In this document: piece by piece, positions 6,469 to 13,949 of the stretch
How positions within the stretch are numbered: position 1 is the stretch's first letter
How the letters are laid out: each line of letters starts with the position of its first letter
Assembly: GCA_900549655.1 (NCBI GenBank)
Contig: UROZ01000020.1
Coordinates: 1 to 23,530, forward strand
Direction: 5' to 3'
From: an uncultured Collinsella sp.
Lineage (GTDB): Bacteria; Actinomycetota; Coriobacteriia; Coriobacteriales; Coriobacteriaceae
DNA length: 23,530 bases
The notes under the pieces: generated by a model
Database searches by the model: none
What the model was told of the DNA's origin: nothing
The model's input: only the letters and a program-made list of their open reading frames with translations
Translations under genes and position numbers: made by a program

Positions 6469-7407
6469 TCAGTCGTCTCGGCCGTTCTGGTTCTCCAACG
6501 CCCTGCGCTCAAGCTCCCAGAACGCCCGCATCGCCGTCGCTATCCCGCGCAGCGTGAAGCGGACGGTGATGCCGGTCGAGCGGTCGACGGCGAAGCCGAG
6601 CCTTCCGCCGTTGACCTTCCTCACGGCCCCGAGCGACTTCGAGGGGAAGCGGTACTGGAGGCTCCCGCCCTTCGACTTGGCGAGTTCGATGCCGTCCCGC
6701 TTGAGCCGCCGTTCAAGCTCGCCCATCCGGTCGGGGCAGTCGCGCATGCGCCCGACCTCCTCGACCCGGCGGGCGACCGCGACGCGGACGCGGGCGTTCT
6801 CCGAGCGCTCGGCCTGCCCCCTTCGGGTCATGTCGCGCTCGGCACTGCCAGGTTGCCTCGCGTGGACGCGCGAGTTTGCCTTGCCGCGCTCAAGCTGCCG
6901 GAGGCTGTACCGCTCGTCAAGGGCGCGGACGGTCTTCACGCGCGACGTCGCCGCCTTTCGGGCGGGGCCCTCGTCGAGCCTGCGGCCGGTCTCCAGGTCG
7001 CTGCGGTTGATGCCGAGGTGCACGGCGTAGCGGTCGGTGGCGTCTGCGCGGCAGCGCTCGCGGTGCAGCACCATCACGACCTCCTGGTTGGGGTAGCGCT
7101 CGGCCACGTACTCCCTCGCGTAGCGCATGCACATCTCCGGCGTCATCTTCCCGCCGTTGAGGTCACACTCGTCGGGGAGGAAACCAAGTATCTGATGTTG
7201 CATGTAGGCGCACTTCGCCCCCGCCTTCCCCGGCTTGTCATGCCCCATGGCCTTCCTCGTGTCTGCCATCTCTTGGAACCAGCGCTCTTCACTGATGATG
7301 TTCTGCGTGTCGTGCGCGAGAGCTTTGTCCCTGTCCCATGAGAGATAGTCCTTGAGGCGGGAGAGGTGCTTCTCGCTGCACACGCTTGTCTGTTTAATCG
7401 CTGTCAT
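6469..7407 (-). CDS. Relaxase / mobilization nuclease (element 1)
   Basis: Expected to nick the element at its oriT and lead the strand out during conjugative transfer. The 312 residues carry Tyr21 in KDYLSWDRDKAL, His71 in YMQHQILGF, NGGKMTPEMC, His115 in VVMVLHRE and RYAVHLGINR with His130 and Asn134. These resemble VirD2/MobA-type relaxase motifs, but the usual HxH is reduced to one His because Tyr/Ala replace the first. The same pattern occurs in the relaxase at 19296. The C-terminal 170 residues are Arg-rich. GGGAGA precedes the ATG. It starts 9 nt after the coupling-protein stop and ends at a strong terminator. Confidence 0.82.
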   Translation of the reverse strand: MTAIKQTSVCSEKHLSRLKDYLSWDRDKALAHDTQNIISEERWFQEMADTRKAMGHDKPGKAGAKCAYMQHQILGFLPDECDLNGGKMTPEMCMRYAREYVAERYPNQEVVMVLHRERCRADATDRYAVHLGINRSDLETGRRLDEGPARKAATSRVKTVRALDERYSLRQLERGKANSRVHARQPGSAERDMTRRGQAERSENARVRVAVARRVEEVGRMRDCPDRMGELERRLKRDGIELAKSKGGSLQYRFPSKSLGAVRKVNGGRLGFAVDRSTGITVRFTLRGIATAMRAFWELERRALENQNGRDD

Positions 7408-7416
7408 GGGTTCTCC

Positions 7417-9333
7417 CTAGTCGGGCGAAAGGCCGCTGAATTTCCCGGTCGGCTGGATCTCGGCTTTCTTCTTCGGCTCGGGCCACTTGGGGCACCAGAG
7501 GCCGACGCGTTCGCCCATCTTCCCGGCAGCGGCCTCGTCCAGTTGCTTTTGATAGGCACGGCGCTTCTCCGCCTCGTGCTCCGGAGTCCCGAGGTCGAAG
7601 TGCTCCTTCGTGGGCGTCTTGGTGCAATCGGCGACGGGTGAGCGGAAGACCCCGGCCCGCTCGGCGGGTATTCCGTTGTCCGCGTGCTTGACGACGATTA
7701 TCCCGTCCCTGTCCGGGGCCATGTTGCGCCATTCCCACGCGTGTATCACGTCGTCTGCGCTCTCGCTGTAGGAGGTCGATGCCGACGAACCCGACGCTGC
7801 CTTGCTGCTGCTCGTGCCCCGCGTATGGCGGGTGGTCTTGCCGATGAGCTCCGTGAAGTATCGGCGGTCTTCCTCCTCGGCGAGCTTCATGGCAACCTTG
7901 ACGCCGCAGTTTGCGAGTATCTTCCTGCGACCGTCTTTCTCGCCGTACTTGTTCAGTTGGCTGACGTCTTGCGTCGCGCCTATCCAGAAGACGCCATAGC
8001 TCCGCCCCAGGCTGAGGAGGGCGGGCAGGCACTCGACGCGGGGCAGGTTGCCCCACTCGTCGCCGAGAATCTGGACGGGGCGCGGAAGTCTTCCGCCGTT
8101 GGAATCGGCGACGATTTGGACGGATTCCCAGAGCTGGGAGAGGAATATCGCCGCTATGCAGTTGTATGGCGAGCCCTCGTCGAGCACGTGGAGGAATACG
8201 GCGCTCTTGGTTTCAAGAACCGCCCGCGGGTCGATGTCGGACGCTGACGTCATCCATGCGACCGGCGTGGACGAGAACGGGCGGAGCGCCACCTTGAGCG
8301 TCGAGAGGATGCTCCTGAGCTCGTTGCCGCCCGAGGAGACGAACTGTGACGCCCTGCCCTTGGCGAGGTGGTCGCTCGGCAGAGCGCGGAAGACGGCCTT
8401 CAGGGACTCGGACGGGTCGTCGCCCTCCGCCTCGGTGCCGCGGTCCAGGACCTCGCAGACGCTCGCGAGGTGCTTCGATCCCTCGGGACACTCGTCGGAC
8501 ATGGAGACCAGCAGGACCAGGGCCGAGAGCAGGCCCCTGGCCGAGGCGGTCCAGTGCGAGCCCTTGCCCTTCTCGTCATCCTGCACCACGAGCTCTGCGA
8601 TGGCGTCCGCCGCCTGCTCGGCCTCCTGGTCGTGTCCTTCGGCATGGAGGTTGAGCACCTGCTTGAGCGGGTTGAACCTCTGACCGCGATAGGGGCGCTG
8701 CGTGTCGAGCAGGAGGACGCGGTAGCCGCGACGGGTCAGCTCGTCGCCCGTGAGCTCAATGAGCTCGTTCTTCACGTCGGAAACGACGAGGGCCGCGGGC
8801 TCAGAGCCGTTGGAAGCGTCGCCGTAGGAGAGCAGGTCGATTGAGGGGAGGTAGAGGAAGCGACTTTTTCCTGAGCCGGTGGCCCCCGATACGAAAATCA
8901 TCTTCTTGGGTTCGTAGAGATAGCAAGGCTTGCCATGCCGCTTGGTGAACCCGTAGACGAACCCGCGTGACGAGGGGTTCGACGAGCCGTCCCATGTCAT
9001 GGAGCCCTTCACGACCTCGCGGCCCGTCTTGACGCGGGCGTCGCCGAGCACACCGCCGTCCTCGGCTCTCGCGTTGAGGGCACTTGAGTAGGCGATGAGG
9101 GCGCAGGCGCAGAGTGCAAGGAGAAAGACGAACAAGAACCCGAGGGGATAGGTGGCGAACCTGCCCGAGAGCCACCAGTCGAGGACGGTCCCCGCGTCGA
9201 ACGTTGCGGGGATCGCCGATACGTCGATCCCGCTCCCAGCGACGAACGCGTCGATGGGGGCGGCAAGCACGGGGCATGCGAGGACTGCTAGGAAAATGGA
9301 TGATACGAGTGCTGTGAGTAGTTTCGTTTTCAT
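7417..9333 (-). CDS. VirD4/TraG-type type IV coupling protein
   Basis: An inner-membrane ATPase that brings the relaxase-DNA complex to a mating channel. The 638 residues begin with a signal-like or first membrane helix (4-25) and a second helix (63-82), both separated from the cytosolic motor. Walker A GATGSGKS is at 150-157, the DVKNELIELTGDELTRRGY region follows (key residues D, K, N, E), and Walker B ILGDEWGNLPR is near 422-432. GGGAGC precedes ATG 9333. The start overlaps the mobC stop as ATGA, showing translational coupling. A longer reading to 9459 would lie inside mobC and is rejected. No VirB4-type channel gene accompanies it, so it must work with a helper system. Confidence 0.9.
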   Translation of the reverse strand: MKTKLLTALVSSIFLAVLACPVLAAPIDAFVAGSGIDVSAIPATFDAGTVLDWWLSGRFATYPLGFLFVFLLALCACALIAYSSALNARAEDGGVLGDARVKTGREVVKGSMTWDGSSNPSSRGFVYGFTKRHGKPCYLYEPKKMIFVSGATGSGKSRFLYLPSIDLLSYGDASNGSEPAALVVSDVKNELIELTGDELTRRGYRVLLLDTQRPYRGQRFNPLKQVLNLHAEGHDQEAEQAADAIAELVVQDDEKGKGSHWTASARGLLSALVLLVSMSDECPEGSKHLASVCEVLDRGTEAEGDDPSESLKAVFRALPSDHLAKGRASQFVSSGGNELRSILSTLKVALRPFSSTPVAWMTSASDIDPRAVLETKSAVFLHVLDEGSPYNCIAAIFLSQLWESVQIVADSNGGRLPRPVQILGDEWGNLPRVECLPALLSLGRSYGVFWIGATQDVSQLNKYGEKDGRRKILANCGVKVAMKLAEEEDRRYFTELIGKTTRHTRGTSSSKAASGSSASTSYSESADDVIHAWEWRNMAPDRDGIIVVKHADNGIPAERAGVFRSPVADCTKTPTKEHFDLGTPEHEAEKRRAYQKQLDEAAAGKMGERVGLWCPKWPEPKKKAEIQPTGKFSGLSPD

Positions 9334-9680
9334 GGTTGCTCCCTGGCTTTCGATAGGAGGGCTGAAAGTTGCGACGCCGTGTTCGACACCAGGCGGACGG
9401 CGTCTGCAAGCTGTTGGGATGTCTGCGCGTCTGATCCGTATGCGTTGAGGGCGTGACAAGCCTGGTTTAGGTTCCCACCCTCTTTTTTCAGTTGATAGAG
9501 CATCTGCCGAAGCATCGCCTCATCGGCGACCTTGACAGGCTTCTCCCCGATGTGGAGGGCGGCTTCGCGCATGAACGTCGATGGGGCCATATCAAAAGAG
9601 GAGGAGCGTGTCACGATGGCGGCACGCTCCTCCTCGGTCATGCGGACGTTGATGTGCGCGGTCTTGGCGTTGCCGCGCAT
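9330..9680 (-). CDS. mobC: MobC-like mobilization accessory protein (element 1)
   Basis: A 116-residue DNA-binding relaxosome component that helps the relaxase open oriT. The N-terminal ribbon-helix-helix (about 5-45) reads HINVRMTEEERAAIVTRS, then FDMAPSTFMREAALH. The C-terminal LKKEGGNLNQACHALNAYG is the family signature. It is 3 nt downstream of the ATPase gene and overlaps the coupling protein by ATGA. It is the shorter counterpart of the MobC at 18763, which has an additional RHH unit. Confidence 0.85.
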   Translation of the reverse strand: MRGNAKTAHINVRMTEEERAAIVTRSSSFDMAPSTFMREAALHIGEKPVKVADEAMLRQMLYQLKKEGGNLNQACHALNAYGSDAQTSQQLADAVRLVSNTASQLSALLSKAREQP

Positions 9681-9683
9681 TGG

Positions 9684-10580
9684 CTAGCCCCTGTCGCGGA
9701 AGGTGGCGTGTGCGCCGTCGAAGTCGAGTCGGGCCTCGCCCAACGTGCCGTAACGGTTCTTGAGGGCAATGAGCTTGAGAGGCGTGCCGGTTGCGGGGGA
9801 CTCGTAGGGCCACTCGGGCTTGTTGTCGTCATCGGCTAGGTAGAGCACCGAGTCGAAGCCGTACTCGACGGCGGAGGATCCGCCGAACATGCCGAGGTTG
9901 GGCCTAGCCGACTTCCCGGAATCGTAGGACTTTCGCGTGGTCGAGCTCAGCGCGATGACGGGCGAGCCATAGAGGTTCGAGATTTCGCGGAGGCCCTTCA
10001 CGCATGCTGTGATAGCCAATCGCTCGTCGATGAACTGCTGGTCTGCCGTAGTGCCGCAGGCGAGGAGTTGGAGGTAATCGATGAAGACGATGGGGACCTC
10101 GCCGCGCTCGTGCGTCACCAGTCCGACGAGGTTGGAGAGCTCCACGGTGTTAAGCGGGCCGGTGATGCAGAGATTGGGGGCGACCTGGGCGCGATACTTG
10201 CCGAGTGCAGCCTCGAAGGCCGCGTACTCGGGATGATTCTCGGTCGCGCAGTCGGAGACCTCGGACAGTGCGAGCTCGCCGCCGCTGAGACGCGCCAGGC
10301 TCTTCTCAATCAGCTTATGCGCGGGAAGTTCGGCGGAGACGTAGACCACCGGGTGCCCATCTGCTGCGAGCTTATCGGCCTCCTGGAGCGCAAGTGTTGT
10401 CTTGCCCTTGCCCGGCGCAGTTCCGATTGCGTAGTTGAGCCCGGGGTAGACACCGCCGAGGATGCTGTTGAGCGCGTCGAGACCGAAGGCGGCGATGGGC
10501 TTGTCGCCCCGAAGGGCCTGGACGTGCTCGTCGAGCACGTCCGACTCGAAGACGAAGGGGATGGCGTTCGGGCGCTGCAT
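9684..10580 (-). CDS. DnaB-type helicase ATPase domain protein
   Basis: A RecA-fold ATPase resembling the C-terminal half of the replicative helicase DnaB. The 298 residues include Walker A GTAPGKGKTT (53-62), the VVYVSAELPAHKLIEKSLARLSG segment (key residues S, E, K, R), Walker B IVFIDYLQLL (164-173), TTRKS sensor region and SSAVEYGFDSVLYLAD. The DnaB N-terminal primase-interaction domain is absent: only about 30 residues precede the ATPase. It may replicate or unwind the excised circle, or be a loader-type ATPase. AGGAGG lies upstream, and the start overlaps the previous stop as TAATG. Confidence 0.85.
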   Translation of the reverse strand: MQRPNAIPFVFESDVLDEHVQALRGDKPIAAFGLDALNSILGGVYPGLNYAIGTAPGKGKTTLALQEADKLAADGHPVVYVSAELPAHKLIEKSLARLSGGELALSEVSDCATENHPEYAAFEAALGKYRAQVAPNLCITGPLNTVELSNLVGLVTHERGEVPIVFIDYLQLLACGTTADQQFIDERLAITACVKGLREISNLYGSPVIALSSTTRKSYDSGKSARPNLGMFGGSSAVEYGFDSVLYLADDDNKPEWPYESPATGTPLKLIALKNRYGTLGEARLDFDGAHATFRDRG

Positions 10581-10822
10581 TACTCGCTCGCCTCCTCTGC
10601 TAGCTTGCGCAAGTAGTCGAACAGATGTTCTTCCATGACAAAGTACTGGTTGGCGATGCGGAAGCAGTGATGGGTCGACTTCATGAGCTTGATAGCCGAT
10701 GACTGGCCGATGCCCGTGAGGATCTGAACGTCCAGGCGGCTCATGATGCGCTTGGTGCCGACGTGACGCAGGTTGATGCCTGCGGAGATGGCGTCGGTCT
10801 TGGGGTCATCTGCAAGATGCAT
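10580..10822 (-). CDS. Small HTH protein, excisionase- or replication-type
   Basis: The 80 residues contain an excisionase/MerR-like winged helix: MSRLDVQILTGIGQ, SSAIKLMK, then FRIANQYFVMEEHLFDYLRKLA (key residues G, Y, V, F). Such proteins serve as Xis directionality factors or DNA-binding initiators. GGAG lies 8 nt before the ATG, and the stop overlaps the helicase start. Since it heads the replication/transfer block, it may be an Xis that also controls transfer, but position alone cannot separate this from an initiator role. The 92-nt gap upstream shows no gene. Confidence 0.6.
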   Translation of the reverse strand: MHLADDPKTDAISAGINLRHVGTKRIMSRLDVQILTGIGQSSAIKLMKSTHHCFRIANQYFVMEEHLFDYLRKLAEEASE

Positions 10823-10914
10823 GATAAACTCCTTTGGTAGGGCGCTCGGCTCCTCTTCGATGTTTGGCGACAGTGAGGGGAGTCGGGTGCTTGTTTGTGA
10901 AATGGTCTTATCGA

Positions 10915-11601
10915 CTAATTAGCTCCTTTCTTCTCGTACTCGTCGATAAAGTGCAGAAGGCTGATTCGGGCTTCTGCGGGCTCGCTGTATCCCTTGCGTG
11001 ATGATCTGCCGATATTTGCGAAATCGAGCAGAACACGGTAAGTGCAGGAATAGCCCTTGATGTGCTCCCATATGTTGAGGATGTATGAGAGCAAAGGGGT
11101 GACGGTGAGCAGTGCTGCAGGGTCTTGCAGGGTCGTTTCGAGCTCGCGGCCGGTTTTGGCTTGGATGCGGACGTCGAGGTCACCTTCGGGCATCTTTGCG
11201 GTCTCCTCCATGAGGAGACAGATGCTGTCCCAGTTCGAGCGGAGATGATGTGCCCGCTCGTTCGTTGTGTCGATGCAGATTCTTGCTCCGTGGCAATAGT
11301 CGAAGAAGCTCTTAATGATGTCGCGACAGTCCTTCTCGGGCTGGATAGCGCTCCAGTTTTCGAACATGGCCTCGAAAGCGTCGAGACAGCTCCCGTCTTC
11401 GGCATAGATGAGTTGTGCAGCCCACCTGCCAAGGTCCGAGCTCGTCAGCTGTTCCATAGGAAGTCTTGCTAAGAGCGCAGACGGGGTGAGGCCCCTTGCT
11501 GCGGCGAGATCAGCGCTGGAGCGCTTGAAGAGTACCTGCTCATCCTTGGAGTTGAATAGGATCGTCGAACGTAGCTTGCTGCTCGCGGTGGTAAGTGCCA
11601 T
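10915..11601 (-). CDS. Hypothetical protein, 228 aa, first gene of the transfer block
   Basis: Not recognised. The sequence is a mostly helical soluble protein with no signal peptide, no Walker motif and no clear DNA-binding motif. Notable stretches are SFFDYCHGARICIDTTNERAH and LDVRIQAKTGRELETTLQDP, and the last third is helical with a basic GRSSRKGYSEPAEA loop. The start ATG 11601 is chosen over the one 6 codons upstream because GGAGG at 11608-11612 lies just before it. The gene is absent from region 2. Confidence 0.65.
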   Translation of the reverse strand: MALTTASSKLRSTILFNSKDEQVLFKRSSADLAAARGLTPSALLARLPMEQLTSSDLGRWAAQLIYAEDGSCLDAFEAMFENWSAIQPEKDCRDIIKSFFDYCHGARICIDTTNERAHHLRSNWDSICLLMEETAKMPEGDLDVRIQAKTGRELETTLQDPAALLTVTPLLSYILNIWEHIKGYSCTYRVLLDFANIGRSSRKGYSEPAEARISLLHFIDEYEKKGAN

Positions 11602-11633
11602 TGATAACCTCCTCTCCATCTGGCCTTATGGAT

Positions 11634-11654
11634 AGTATACATTTGGTGTCACCA
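11634..11654 (-). promoter_or_regulatory. Promoter of the leftward transfer block
   Basis: TATACT on the minus strand (11639-11634) is a good -10 box about 32 nt before ATG 11601. TGGTG-T-CACCA (11644-11654) is a small inverted repeat next to it that could be an operator. The -35 is weak, and the promoter overlaps the spacer next to the integrase stop. Confidence 0.4.
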
Positions 11655-11665
11655 CTATGCGAGTG

Positions 11666-12973
11666 TTAATTATCATCACCTTCAGATAATTTTTCGAAGA
11701 TTTCGGCGGCGTTGCGGTCGTTGGCCCTGATTGCGTGGGTGTAGAAGTTGGCCGTCGTGCTCGCTGATGCGTGTCCCATCCTTGCCTGCACAGTCTTCAG
11801 GTCCACGTTGCTCGCGACGAGCGCCGTTGCCGCCGTGTGCCTCAGGCCATGGGGGACGAGCCCCGAGTATCCGGTGCCGCGTGTGTGCAGTTTACCGTTG
11901 CGCTTGAATTGGCTTGTCACGTTGGCGTACTCGCCATAGCCGTTGTCGACGCAGAAGTCCCTGAACCAGCGTGAATAGTTGTGTCCATCGGGGCGGGTGA
12001 TGCTGGCGTGGAGGTCGCCGTTTTCATCCTTCTGCGTGCTGAAGGCGTGAACGATGGGGTCAGTATTCCTCTGTCTCAGTCCACGCTGCTCAAATAGGCT
12101 GCGCTGCTGCGCCTTCCAATCGTTCAGATACGTGGCTAGCGAAGAGTCTATGGATAGGATTCGCCTGCTCATTTCCGATTTGGGTGCCCTGAGCGTTTTG
12201 TCATTGGTGTACTGGCGGACGATTCGGATCTCCATTGCCCCGGGGTTGTAGTCTTCCCAGCAGAGCCCCAGGGCCTCACCTTTCCTGAGCCCCAGGTGGA
12301 ATATGAGCATGGTGCAGACGGTCATCGGGCCCATGGGTTCAGATAGCAGACACTTGGTGAATCGGGGCAGCTCGTCGGGCGGGAGGAAGTTGCGCACTCT
12401 GAGGTCCGGCTTCGGGAGTTTAACGCTGATGCACGGGTTGCGTTCGATGAGTTCGTTCTCCAGTGCGTCCTGCATGACCTGCTTGAGTTTGACGTGGATA
12501 CGACGGATCTCGGCCTCTGTGAACCTTCCAGTTGAGATGGCGTCGGCATACGCTCGTTTGATCTCATCGGGCCTCAGTGCGACGAGAGGTGCGTCACCGA
12601 ACAACTCGCGTATGTGGCGCACGTCGTATTCCTCTCTTTGGAAGGAAAGAGGCGAGCCGAAGGAGCTTTCTCGGAGCCGGTGGAAATCTTCGGCGTATCC
12701 AGAAACGGTGGTCGGTATGTCGTCAGCTGGTTCATAGGACTCCAGTTCCCTACGGTAGGCGTCGAGTGCATTCGCCACCTCGCTGGGCCAGTTCTTCGGG
12801 TTCTTGCTCTTGCAGTGGATGGTTTTCTTTGGGGTTTTTAGGTATCTGACCCGCTTTCCGTTCTTTCCGGATTCGGGGTCGCGACCGAGGGAGAAGTAGA
12901 TGCGGAAGGAACCGGGCCTCCCTTTAATGGGCTCGGAGGTGCCTTTGGCTGTGGGTTTGATTCTGGTTTCCAT
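11666..12973 (-). CDS. int: Tyrosine recombinase / integrase of element 1
   Basis: Catalyses insertion into and excision from tRNA-Arg. The 435 residues have an N-terminal arm-binding-like part (FRIYFSLGRDPESGKNGKR), a core-binding SAM-like domain (about 90-185) and the catalytic domain. Arg is in LGLRKGEALGL, the HGLRHTAATAL box is complete, the second His is in RMGHAS, and the nucleophile is Tyr in NFYTHA. GGAG lies before the ATG. It lies 239 bp from the right att copy, with a 20-bp inverted repeat and GGTGAAA sites in between. Confidence 0.95.
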   Translation of the reverse strand: METRIKPTAKGTSEPIKGRPGSFRIYFSLGRDPESGKNGKRVRYLKTPKKTIHCKSKNPKNWPSEVANALDAYRRELESYEPADDIPTTVSGYAEDFHRLRESSFGSPLSFQREEYDVRHIRELFGDAPLVALRPDEIKRAYADAISTGRFTEAEIRRIHVKLKQVMQDALENELIERNPCISVKLPKPDLRVRNFLPPDELPRFTKCLLSEPMGPMTVCTMLIFHLGLRKGEALGLCWEDYNPGAMEIRIVRQYTNDKTLRAPKSEMSRRILSIDSSLATYLNDWKAQQRSLFEQRGLRQRNTDPIVHAFSTQKDENGDLHASITRPDGHNYSRWFRDFCVDNGYGEYANVTSQFKRNGKLHTRGTGYSGLVPHGLRHTAATALVASNVDLKTVQARMGHASASTTANFYTHAIRANDRNAAEIFEKLSEGDDN

Positions 12974-12993
12974 GGGTCTCCAGGGGTGGTGCG

Positions 12994-13048
12994 TTGGATT
13001 AGCCTCGGGGGCGGGGCTTTGAGGGCCTCGCCCCCGAGGCTAATCCAA
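12994..13048. repeat. Perfect 20-bp inverted repeat upstream of the integrase
   Basis: Arms at 12994-13013 and 13029-13048 are exact reverse complements around a 15-nt loop. No T-run follows on either strand in the expected place, so it is not a standard terminator. In the integrase leader it could block translation or transcription, or it could bind a regulator. Confidence 0.75.
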
Positions 13049-13051
13049 AAA

Positions 13052-13104
13052 TTTCACCCTTGCAACTCAAAATCAATGACTGAAGGGGTGAAAAATGGGT
13101 GAAA
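13052..13104. repeat. Right-end GGTGAAA repeats, probable integrase arm sites
   Basis: Inverted TTTCACCC at 13052-13059, then GGGGTGAAA at 13085-13093 and GGGTGAAA at 13097-13104, again with an 11-bp period. They mirror the left-end set. 13105-13211 has no gene and is A/T-rich. Confidence 0.6.
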
Positions 13105-13211
13105 TAGAAAACTAATCAGTAAAAGCAAAAATGACAAAATACGTAAATTACCTGCGGAAATAAAGATGTTGATGAAATTAGAAAACCGCAGGTAGAGTAA
13201 TAGCTCATGAC

Positions 13212-13257
13212 CTCCTAAAGCGGGTGTCGACGGTTCGAATCCGCCCGGGGGCACCAG
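13212..13257 (+). repeat. attR: right copy of the 46-bp tRNA-Arg direct repeat
   Basis: Identical to 3763-3808. It lacks the acceptor 5' side and D-arm, so it is a tRNA fragment, not a gene. It marks the right end of element 1. Confidence 0.93.
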
Positions 13258-13265
13258 GAAAATCG

Positions 13266-13296
13266 CAGGTCAGGAGTTATTTTTGCTTCTGACCTG
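13266..13296 (+). terminator. tRNA-type terminator relic after attR
   Basis: CAGGTCAG (13266-13273) pairs with CTGACCTG (13289-13296), followed by TTCTGGTTTT. It matches the arrangement after the intact tRNA and is probably the original tRNA terminator displaced by the insertion. Confidence 0.55.
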
Positions 13297-13386
13297 TTCT
13301 GGTTTTGGGGCTAAGAACCGCTTCCGTTTGTAAATCTGGTAAGTAAATATTATGACTTCCCGAGTTTTCCACTGAAAACAGGAAAT

Positions 13387-13551
13387 CACCATTTTGGGGA
13401 TAAAAGTTTTCAACAGCTGTCAGTCGGTTCCATTTTGGTGAAGCGCTTCCCCCTTTTGGGTAAATTATTTCACCATTTTGATGATTCGGTAGCTTCGAAT
13501 TCTTTGATAAAACGCCTGTTCAGAAGCTTGTGCTATACCCATTTTGGTGAA
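13387..13551. repeat. Cluster of CACCATTTTGGTGAA-related sites
   Basis: CACCATTTTGG at 13387-13397, CCATTTTGGTGAA at 13430-13442, a degenerate CCCTTTTGGGTAA near 13451-13462, CACCATTTTG at 13471-13480 and CCATTTTGGTGAAA near 13539-13552. Together they outline a palindrome TTTCACCA-TTT-TGGTGAAA. They share GGTGAA with the element 1 arm sites. 13297-13585 has no gene. Confidence 0.55.
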
Positions 13552-13585
13552 ACCAATTAATAGAGAAATATACTATAAAGAAATA

Positions 13586-13672
13586 GGGACGGCGATGCCG
13601 TCCCCTTCGCTCGCAAAGCTCGCTGCGCGGTCACGTGCCGTGACCTTGCCGCCGGCTACGCCGTCGATTGAT
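13586..13672. other. Hairpin array B upstream of the second XRE module
   Basis: GGGACGGC/GCCGTCCC (13586-13604), GGTCACG/CGTGACC (13629-13645), a CGGC/GCCG pair near 13655 and an ACGC/GCGT pair follow one another with short loops. There is no gene here. It resembles arrays A and C in style. It may be partly a terminator zone for the leftward XRE gene. Confidence 0.5.
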
Positions 13673-13700
13673 ACGCTCACTGCGTTCGCTGATTGATAGA

Positions 13701-13949
13701 CTAATCCGTTATATCGGTGACACCAGTCATAAGTGCAGCGATTGACATGTTGAATCCATTGGCAATTTTACAGATGTTGGAAAGACTGACATTTCTTCGT
13801 CCGACCTCTATCGAGGCGTAGTAAGACCTGTCCATGTCGATACGGTTCGCAAATTGCTCTTGTGAGTAACCAAACTTTGATCTGAGTTCTTTGCAGCGTA
13901 GACCAAAGGATCGTTGTAGTGGCGAGATATCCATGACAAAAAGAGTCAT
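13701..13949 (-). CDS. XRE-family HTH transcriptional regulator (region 2)
   Basis: About 82 residues with one Cro/C1-type HTH: GLRCKELRSKFGYSQEQFA, DMDRSYYASIEVGRRNVSLSNICKIANGF (key residues S, Y, E, G, R). It shares roughly half its HTH residues with the regulator at 4164. No ribosome site precedes any start. A TATACA box 7 nt before ATG 13949 suggests a leaderless mRNA; ATG 13934 is an alternative. It is divergent from the large surface protein, with a perfect operator-like inverted repeat between. Confidence 0.85.
   Translation of the reverse strand: MTLFVMDISPLQRSFGLRCKELRSKFGYSQEQFANRIDMDRSYYASIEVGRRNVSLSNICKIANGFNMSIAALMTGVTDITD

Larger units (their letters stand above)
3809..13257. 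mobile_element. Integrative mobilizable element of 9,449 bp in tRNA-Arg (element 1)
   Basis: Bounded by the tRNA direct repeats; their offset gives a predicted excised circle of 9,449 bp. It encodes a tyrosine integrase, an Xis-like protein, a DnaB-type ATPase, MobC, a VirD4-type coupling protein, a relaxase, an XRE regulator and a secreted protein. No VirB4, VirB6 or other mating-channel gene is present, so it should be mobilizable by a helper rather than self-transmissible. The integrase is at the end away from the intact tRNA. Leftward genes 11601 to 6469 form a tight transfer block ending in a strong terminator. Confidence 0.88.

Noticed and set aside
5699..7341. Plus-strand ORFs across the hairpin array and relaxase
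   Set aside because: They run through a terminator, hairpins and the clearly real minus-strand relaxase, and consist of Arg/Pro/Ala-rich noise.
13054..13254. Minus-strand 66-codon ORF starting MPPGGFEPSTPAL
   Set aside because: This is the well-known translation of a tRNA 3' end, here the att copy, and not a protein.
13212..13257. Second tRNA-Arg gene
   Set aside because: Only the 3' half is present, without the acceptor 5' strand or D-arm, so it is the att repeat.
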